10,495 nucleotides of DNA. It comes from Actinomycetota bacterium. Lineage in GTDB: Bacteria; Actinomycetota; Thermoleophilia; Gaiellales; Gaiellaceae. Location of the stretch: the NCBI GenBank assembly GCA_013698195.1, contig JACCVK010000283.1, positions 1 through 10,495 of the forward strand, given 5' to 3'. Positions 5,693-10,495 of the stretch are shown piece after piece (positions within the stretch are counted from its first letter, which is position 1; each line of letters opens with the position of its first letter). A model generated the notes under the pieces. That model made no database searches. It had not been told where the DNA came from and was given only the letters and a program-made list of their open reading frames with translations. Made by a program: the position numbers and the translations under genes.

Positions 5693-7626
5693 TAGTCGCC
5701 CGGCATACGAAAGAGCGTGAAGCGCACGTCGCCGTAGAGCCTCGGTAAGTCCACCGGCCGGCGCTGGCGCTCCCGGTCGACCACGACGTAGTCCGCGCCG
5801 TACGACTCCGGAATCGCGAGATCTGCAGTCGCAAGAAATCGACGCGCGTCCCGGGCGCGCTCGTACGGACGATTGTCCCTTGTATCGGCGACGTTGCCGG
5901 GCGGCGCGACCGCGATGTACACGGGTGCGAAGGCCGCGATGCGGAAGCTCGTCTCCGGATCCGAGTACACGACTGTGCCCGTCGGTACCCGGGTTCGCAG
6001 TGCTTCCACGAGTCCCGGTGAGAGGTGCGTTTCGGCCGCCCGCGTCTCGACAGGAGTCCAGCGCGCAAGTCCGACGACGACGATCGGGAGCAGGAACAGG
6101 GAAGCCGCGATCGCCGCGTTCGCCTCGAGCGGCGGGCCGCGGCGGAGGACTCCGACGGCGAGGCCCGCCGCACCGGCTACCACCGCGATCCAGACGAGCC
6201 ACGACGGAGCTCCCTCGTTCAGCGCATAGTCGAAATCGCCCGGAAACGCCGCCTGGAAGCCGACGCCCGCGACGAGTGCGAGCGGTGGGAGAAACGGACC
6301 GAGCAGTCGCGAGAGCACCCCGAGGCCACCCGCAAACGCGAATGCGAAGGGTAAGAAGCCCGCGGCTCTTCGCGCCTGCGAGATCGAGACGAGGTCGGAG
6401 AGCGAGGTGAAGAGCAAGGGCACGAGCATCACCGCCAGCACGGCGAGCGAGCCACCGGCGACATATGCGGCCCATCTCCTCCGCGCGGCAAAGGCGGCAA
6501 GCGGGAAGAGAAGGACCGCCGCGACCGCCACGGCCCCGCTTCGGGTGAACACCTCCGCCCGCAGGCTGTAGCTCGTCTCCGAACGAACGTCCAGCTGGCC
6601 GACGTAGTGGTCGAGCGCGCGGCGCACTTCTGCTGCATCGGGGGAAACCGAGGCGGTGTCGCCGATGACGGGAATCAGCCACACCATGAAGAGCGCGGCC
6701 GGCACCGCGAGGGCCGCGAGCGCTGCACCGCCCGCGCGCAGATCGCTCCGTGCCCAGAGCGCGCGCACGAGGAGGAAACCGGAAAACGGCAGCCAGAGGA
6801 AGATCGCGTAGGTCGGGTGGACAACCGCGAGCACAAAGCCGGCGGCGGCGGTAGAGGCCAGGAGCGGAACCGAAGGCCGGCGAATCGACTCGAAGGCGAG
6901 CGCGACCGCGGCCGGCACGAGCAGCTGCCGAGAAGACGTCGCCGGAAGCGAAAGCAGCGTGTAGGTGCCGCCGTGACCGGGCGCGAAGCAGATGAGCGCC
7001 GCCTGCGCAGCCGCGACGGCGCCGGCCGCCCAGCGTCTTCGGAAAACGGCCCACCCGGCCTCGTAGGCGACGACGAGTGCGAGCACAGCGAGGATCGAGG
7101 GCACGTGGACGACGACCTCTTCCGGGTCGGTGCCCGAGACCTTCGCGACGAGCGCGAGGAACCCGTGCCAGAGTGGGAACGCATAGCCGGGATGGAGGCT
7201 CCCGTCCGCGAACTCGGAGACGCGATCGAGCGTGAGCTCGTCGAGCTCGAGCACCTTGCGCGCGCGGGCGAGATGGAACAGGCCGTCTCCCTCGACATCC
7301 CGCGCGACACGCCAGAGCAGGATCCCGAGGACGAGGCCAGTGCCGTAGACCCAGGCAACACCCGGAACTCGAGGTGGTGCCGTCGTCTTGCGCACGAGGC
7401 CGAGCACGACCGCTGCGCCTGCGGCCACGACGAGCAGGACCATCGTCGTGGTCAGCGTGGCGCTGAGCAGAAACGTCAGCGTGAGCGCGCCGAAGGCGAG
7501 AGTCAGCGACCACGCAAGCGTCGCTGCAACACCGCGGACTCCGAGCGATCTCGCGAGCAGCCAGCCGGGCGCCAGCACGACGGCGGTTGCCCCGGCGAGG
7601 CGCAGGTACAGCGTGATCGCGCTCAT
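5692..7626 (-). CDS. Large multi-pass membrane protein with GT-C glycosyltransferase-like layout
   Basis: This 644-residue protein has about 14-16 hydrophobic helices (roughly 7-27, 34-56, 60-78, 93-108, 171-195, 199-215, 257-292, 301-322, 363-381, 386-407, 424-460, 476-494 and 502-521) and a soluble C-terminal tail of about 120 residues. A loop after the fourth helix holds DVEGDGLFHLARARK (110-124). An acidic motif in an early extracytoplasmic loop is a hallmark of GT-C enzymes, which use polyprenyl-phosphate sugars, so a role in transferring sugars on the outer face of the membrane is plausible. I do not recognise a named family, and a non-enzymatic role is possible. It starts with an ATG that overlaps the stop of the upstream GT2 gene (ATGA). 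Its TAA stop lies in the right CTTAG repeat of the adjacent inverted-repeat element. It appears to be the last gene of a four-gene operon. Confidence 0.85.
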   Translation of the reverse strand: MSAITLYLRLAGATAVVLAPGWLLARSLGVRGVAATLAWSLTLAFGALTLTFLLSATLTTTMVLLVVAAGAAVVLGLVRKTTAPPRVPGVAWVYGTGLVLGILLWRVARDVEGDGLFHLARARKVLELDELTLDRVSEFADGSLHPGYAFPLWHGFLALVAKVSGTDPEEVVVHVPSILAVLALVVAYEAGWAVFRRRWAAGAVAAAQAALICFAPGHGGTYTLLSLPATSSRQLLVPAAVALAFESIRRPSVPLLASTAAAGFVLAVVHPTYAIFLWLPFSGFLLVRALWARSDLRAGGAALAALAVPAALFMVWLIPVIGDTASVSPDAAEVRRALDHYVGQLDVRSETSYSLRAEVFTRSGAVAVAAVLLFPLAAFAARRRWAAYVAGGSLAVLAVMLVPLLFTSLSDLVSISQARRAAGFLPFAFAFAGGLGVLSRLLGPFLPPLALVAGVGFQAAFPGDFDYALNEGAPSWLVWIAVVAGAAGLAVGVLRRGPPLEANAAIAASLFLLPIVVVGLARWTPVETRAAETHLSPGLVEALRTRVPTGTVVYSDPETSFRIAAFAPVYIAVAPPGNVADTRDNRPYERARDARRFLATADLAIPESYGADYVVVDRERQRRPVDLPRLYGDVRFTLFRMPGD

Positions 7627-8525
7627 CGTCGCAGGAGCTCGGCGACGTCACCCGAGGCCAGCCAATCGGCCGCCTCGCGATACGTGCGACCGCGCTCGCC
7701 GCGGAAGAGTCGCGCGCGCAGTCGCAGCGCTGTCAGCAGCAGCTTGCGCCCGCGCTCCGCCACTCTCGGGCCGCGATGCTTCCAGAGGAAACGCAGGTGA
7801 CCGCGCAGGTTCTCGCGGTATAAGCGGCCGCCGTGCGAGGCGCCCCCGACGTGCACGCACTCGGCCCCTGGAAAGAAGAGCACCTGCCAGCCTGCCTTCC
7901 GGAAGCGGTAGCACCAGTCCGTTTCCTCGCTGAAGAGGAAGTAGTCCTCGTCAAGAAGGCCGACCTGGTCGATCGCGCTGCGGCGGACGAGCATGCACGC
8001 CCCCATGACGAACTCAGCCTCGCGCACTTCGTCGTGGTCGAAGCCACCCGCGTAGAAGCCGTTCAGCGCCGCGGATCGCGGGGCGAGCTTACGGAGGAAG
8101 AAGTACTCGGTGGCGAGTCGCCACAGGGTAGGGAAGCCTCGGACCGAGCGCTGCAGGCTGCCGTCCTGGTTCAGCAGGCGCGGGCCGACTACCGCCGCTT
8201 CCGGCCTCCGGTCGGCAAACGTCACGAGCCGCCCGAGCGCGTCGCCGACGAGCCAGGCGTCCGAGTTCAAGAGCAACACATAGCGGCCCGCCGTTCGCCG
8301 GATTCCCTCGTTCCAGCCCGCAGCGAGCCCGCGATTCTTCGACTCGACGAGCTCGACCTCGGGAAAGCGCTCTCGGATGAGCGCCACCGTGCCGTCGCTC
8401 GAGCCGTTGTCCACGACCACGACGCGCGCGCCGCCAAGGCTCTCGAGGCAAGCCTCGATCCACGGCAGCGCGTCGTAGGTCACGACGACCGCCGCGACGT
8501 CGCGGGCCCTGGCGCCGTTAGCCAT
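7623..8525 (-). CDS. Family 2 glycosyltransferase (WbbL/rhamnosyltransferase-like)
   Basis: It is predicted to transfer a sugar from a nucleotide-sugar donor to a lipid-linked or polysaccharide acceptor at the cytoplasmic membrane face. The 300-residue protein (from the ATG at 8525) has a GT-A fold N-terminus: VVVTYDALPW (13-22), DNGSSDGT (39-46), the NRGLAAGWNEGI block (64-75) and LLLNSDA (84-90) as the metal-binding motif. The acceptor half has GACMLVRRSAI and FLFSEETDWCYRFRKAGW, the acidic catalytic region typical of WbbL-like enzymes, followed by VHVGGASHGG. The tail (about 240-300) is basic and could lie on the membrane. The ATG overlaps the upstream stop by 8 nt (ATGGCTAA). An in-frame GTG at 8564 would add 13 basic residues and cannot be excluded. 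The donor and acceptor cannot be told from sequence. Confidence 0.93.
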   Translation of the reverse strand: MANGARARDVAAVVVTYDALPWIEACLESLGGARVVVVDNGSSDGTVALIRERFPEVELVESKNRGLAAGWNEGIRRTAGRYVLLLNSDAWLVGDALGRLVTFADRRPEAAVVGPRLLNQDGSLQRSVRGFPTLWRLATEYFFLRKLAPRSAALNGFYAGGFDHDEVREAEFVMGACMLVRRSAIDQVGLLDEDYFLFSEETDWCYRFRKAGWQVLFFPGAECVHVGGASHGGRLYRENLRGHLRFLWKHRGPRVAERGRKLLLTALRLRARLFRGERGRTYREAADWLASGDVAELLRR

Positions 8526-9489
8526 GCTCCGCTTGCGGGCTCGATCCGCCGCGCAGTCCCTCACGCACGAGCATGACGGCGCCGGGGAGCGCGAGGAAGA
8601 GCGTGACGAGGAAGAAGAGGAAGCCCGCCGCGAACGCCTGCTCCGCGGGTACGTCGAGGCTTCCGAGGAAGCTGACGAAGAACGCCTCCCTGACGGCGAG
8701 CCCGTTCAGCGTGAATGGCACGAGCATGACGAGGAAGAGCAGCGGACCCATCACGTAGTAGACCCAGACCTCGAGGTCGATCCCGACCGCGCGGGCCGCG
8801 GCCCAGATTGCGAGGATCCGTATCGTCTGCACCGCCAGGGTCACGCCGAAGACGGACGCCAACACACGTGGGCGGCCCCGGAAGTGGTGCACGCCCGCGT
8901 AGAACGCTTGCAGCAGCCGGGCGAGCCGCAGTCGCTCGAGCAGAGGGAGCAAACGGCGTAGCAGCGGCCGGGCGGAACGGGCGAAGAAGACGAAGCCCGC
9001 CACGATCGTCCCGAACACGAAGACACCCTCCAGCCAGAGGTAGGCGCTCACGTCGTAGCGGCCGAGCGAGACGAGGAAGCCGACCGCGCCAAGGAGCACC
9101 GTCGCCGCACCGCCGAGCCCACGCTCGAGGACGACGGTCCCAGTCACGTCCGCGGTCCGTCCCGGATGCCTGCGCACCGTCTCTACGACACGAACCGCGT
9201 CTCCGCCGAGCGACGTGGGAAGTACCTGACCGGCCGTGTAGGCGACGAAGTAAGCCCTGGTCAGCCAGGGAACACCCTCGGCGATCCCATGCGCGCGCAG
9301 CAGCCAGCCCCAGCGAAGCGCAAGGACGGGAACGGTCACGACCATGATCAGCACCGCGAGCGCAAACCAGCCGAGGCGCGTGTCCTCGAGGACGTCGATC
9401 GTCGTGGCAAAGTCGATCTTCCACACGAGGTATGCGACGGCCGCCGCCGTGAGGAGCAGCGTCCCGACGACCCGTACGCGGCGACTCAC
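8518..9489 (-). CDS. UPF0104 / lysylphosphatidylglycerol synthase TM-region family flippase-like protein
   Basis: This 323-residue integral membrane protein has about eight helices (first at 7-24, then near 40-58, 77-92, 120-142, 150-170, 210-235, 245-260 and 285-307). It carries the family's signature segments: LPTSLGGDAVRVV (90-102), a following VVLERGLGG (119-127) and PFTLNGLAVREAFFV (258-272). Proteins of this superfamily form the membrane domain of MprF and, as stand-alone proteins near glycosyltransferases, are thought to move or handle lipids or glycolipids. There is no C-terminal aminoacyl-transferase domain, so it is not a full MprF. The GTG start shares bases with the stop of the upstream ureohydrolase (GTGA), with GGAA a few bases before. 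Together with the following GT2 and GT-C-like genes it suggests a glycolipid assembly and export step. Confidence 0.9.
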   Translation of the reverse strand: MSRRVRVVGTLLLTAAAVAYLVWKIDFATTIDVLEDTRLGWFALAVLIMVVTVPVLALRWGWLLRAHGIAEGVPWLTRAYFVAYTAGQVLPTSLGGDAVRVVETVRRHPGRTADVTGTVVLERGLGGAATVLLGAVGFLVSLGRYDVSAYLWLEGVFVFGTIVAGFVFFARSARPLLRRLLPLLERLRLARLLQAFYAGVHHFRGRPRVLASVFGVTLAVQTIRILAIWAAARAVGIDLEVWVYYVMGPLLFLVMLVPFTLNGLAVREAFFVSFLGSLDVPAEQAFAAGFLFFLVTLFLALPGAVMLVREGLRGGSSPQAEHG

Positions 9490-10487
9490 GGCCGTTCCGC
9501 GAGAACGTCGAGCGTCAGCAGCTCATACGCGACGTTCGCCGCGGCGACCGCAGTCTGCTTCCCGGCCCCGTCGTAGGGCGGGCTGACTTCGACGACGTCG
9601 TAGCCGCCGAACCGCAGCCCACGAAGCGCTCGCACGTAACCGAGTGCTTCACGGGTCGAGAGCCCACCTGCCTCCGGCGTGCCGGTCCCCGGTGCGAACG
9701 CCGGGTCGAGCACATCGATGTCGAACGACAGGAAGAGCGGCCCGTCGCCGACACGTGCCCGCACGCGCTCCGCGTACTCCTTGTAACTGATCGTTACAAG
9801 GTCTTCGGTGGAGATCGCCTCGAAGCCGAGCTCGCCCGGCATCGCCTCGTCGTCCGGGCCGTACAACGGCCCTCGCATCCCGGCGAGGAAGGAACGAGCG
9901 GGGTCGATGATGCCCTCCTCGAGTGCCCGGCGGAACGGCGATCCGTGGTAGTAGCGCTCGCCGCAGTACTCGTCCCAGACGTCCGCGTGCGCGTCGAGGA
10001 GCACGACGCCGACCGGTCCGTGCACCGCGGCTTGCGCGCGAAGCTCCCCGAGCACGACTAGATGGTCGCCACCGAGGCAGAGCGGCCGGGCGCCGGAGCG
10101 CACGATCGGCTCGAGCCGATCCGCGATCTGAGCGACGGTGCGCTCGGCATTCCCGGGCGTGACCTCGACGTCGCCGAGGTCCGCGACCGAGAGCCGGCCG
10201 AAGACCTGCGCACGCTGAGCGGCGTTGTACGGCCGCAGGGCTATCGACGCGGAGCGAATCGCCTCCGGGCCGAAGCGGGCGCCGGGACGGTTCGTCGTCG
10301 CGGTGTCGAACGGGATCCCGAGGACTGCGACGTCGACGTCTTCGGGCTCCTCGACGAGCGGGCAGCGCGCGAAGGTCTTGACGCCCGCGTACCGCGGAGA
10401 GCGAAGCGCGTCGGGAGGCGCGTAGCGGGGAGCGTCCTCTCTCGCCACCGGGCGACCGTACCAGCGGCTCTCGGCCCGCGGTGTCAC
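9486..10487 (-). CDS. Agmatinase-family ureohydrolase
   Basis: This is a binuclear-manganese ureohydrolase that splits urea from a guanidino compound; agmatine (giving putrescine) is the likeliest substrate, with guanidinobutyrate or another guanidino acid possible. All metal ligands are visible: His142 in LGGDH (138-142), Asp165/His167/Asp169 in LLDAHADVWD (163-172), and Asp256/Asp258 in SFDIDVLDPAFAPGTGTPEA (254-273). Also typical are GIPFDTATTNRPGARFGPEA (57-76), YHGSPFRRA (180-188) and VVEVSPPYD (298-306). The GTG at 10487 gives 333 residues; a GTG at 10448 (removing 13) is an alternative, and only 8 bases upstream are visible, so the true start or preceding gene may lie outside. It overlaps the UPF0104 gene by 4 nt and is the first visible gene of the minus-strand operon. 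An A/T-rich perfect palindrome lies within it (9779-9801). Confidence 0.92.
   Translation of the reverse strand: MTPRAESRWYGRPVAREDAPRYAPPDALRSPRYAGVKTFARCPLVEEPEDVDVAVLGIPFDTATTNRPGARFGPEAIRSASIALRPYNAAQRAQVFGRLSVADLGDVEVTPGNAERTVAQIADRLEPIVRSGARPLCLGGDHLVVLGELRAQAAVHGPVGVVLLDAHADVWDEYCGERYYHGSPFRRALEEGIIDPARSFLAGMRGPLYGPDDEAMPGELGFEAISTEDLVTISYKEYAERVRARVGDGPLFLSFDIDVLDPAFAPGTGTPEAGGLSTREALGYVRALRGLRFGGYDVVEVSPPYDGAGKQTAVAAANVAYELLTLDVLAERP
9779..9801. repeat. Perfect 9-bp-arm palindrome inside the ureohydrolase gene
   Basis: CCTTGTAAC is followed by the 5-nt spacer TGATC and then GTTACAAGG, an exact 9-bp inverted repeat in the codons for DLVTISYKE (residues 229-237). The stretch is A/T-rich for this genome and uses CTT, GTA and AGT, codons that are otherwise uncommon in the gene. 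The symmetry and spacing resemble a dimeric regulator's operator, but no promoter is evident beside it. Confidence 0.6.
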
Positions 10488-10495
10488 GTGTGGCG

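Larger units (their letters stand above)
5595..5695. repeat. MITE-like inverted-repeat element with 5-bp flanking direct repeat
   Basis: CTTAG occurs at 5595-5599 and again at 5691-5695. Between the copies is a 91-bp segment (5600-5690) whose ends, AACTCGAATCACAATGA and its exact complement, are perfect 17-bp terminal inverted repeats (19 bp when the edges of CTTAG are counted). The arms are about 35% G+C, while the interior and the neighbouring genes are strongly G+C-rich. The segment encodes no protein. The left CTTAG contains the hyuB stop (TAG) and the right one the stop of the minus-strand membrane gene (TAA, 5694-5692). Removing one CTTAG plus the 91 bp leaves both genes intact with overlapping stops. 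This is what a small non-autonomous transposon with target duplication would look like. The exact duplication length is uncertain. Confidence 0.55.

Noticed and set aside
5357..7651. A 764-codon open frame on the minus strand overlapping hyuB and the GT-C-like gene
   Set aside because: It is a shadow frame: Arg/Gly/Ala-rich, no domains, and overlapped by a strongly hydrophobic protein in another frame with coherent operon overlaps.
6607..7800. A 397-codon open frame on the plus strand
   Set aside because: It is antisense to the membrane protein and GT2 genes, made mostly of Glu/Arg/Asp as expected from the complement of hydrophobic high-GC codons, with no family motif.
7923..7940. TTCCTC-N6-GAGGAA inverted repeat in the GT2 gene
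   Set aside because: Arms are only 6 bp and the codons encode a conserved acidic FSEET motif, so coding constraint or chance explains it.

Overview
The window is a gene-dense, high-GC stretch (roughly 70% G+C by eye, G/C-ending codons). It suggests a free-living, high-GC bacterium that makes heme by the C5 (glutamyl-tRNA) route, most likely an actinobacterial lineage. A Thermoleophilia-like origin fits the mix of hyuAB, GT2 and UPF0104 genes, but no rRNA or other marker in the window proves this.

Three transcription units are visible. (1) Positions 1-2276, minus strand: hemA -> hemC -> hemD, of which only the first 14 codons of hemD are in the window. These are early tetrapyrrole enzymes taking glutamyl-tRNA toward uroporphyrinogen III. 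(2) Positions 2382-5599, plus strand: hyuA-hyuB, the two subunits of an ATP-dependent hydantoinase/oxoprolinase-type enzyme, joined by a GTGA stop/start overlap. It diverges from hemA across a 105-bp region that holds three short dyads. (3) Positions 5692-10487, minus strand: ureohydrolase (agmatinase family) -> UPF0104 flippase-like membrane protein -> GT2 glycosyltransferase -> large GT-C-like membrane protein. The three junctions overlap by 4, 8 and 4 nt, so these four genes look like one translationally coupled operon. The last three suggest assembly and membrane handling of a glycolipid or cell-envelope glycan.

Units 2 and 3 converge. Between their stop codons lies the most unusual structure of the window: a 91-bp segment with perfect 17-bp terminal inverted repeats, flanked by a 5-bp direct repeat, CTTAG. 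The direct repeat supplies the stop codon of each neighbour. It reads like a small non-autonomous insertion (MITE-like) in a site where two convergent genes once overlapped at their stops; a bidirectional terminator is the main alternative. A second notable structure is a perfect 9-bp-arm, A/T-rich palindrome inside the ureohydrolase gene, resembling a regulator operator.

No CRISPR array, tRNA, rRNA, intact transposase or riboswitch was recognised. Apart from the 105-bp hemA/hyuA divergent region and the roughly 90-bp convergent gap, the window is fully coding; no gene-free stretch exceeds 300 bases.
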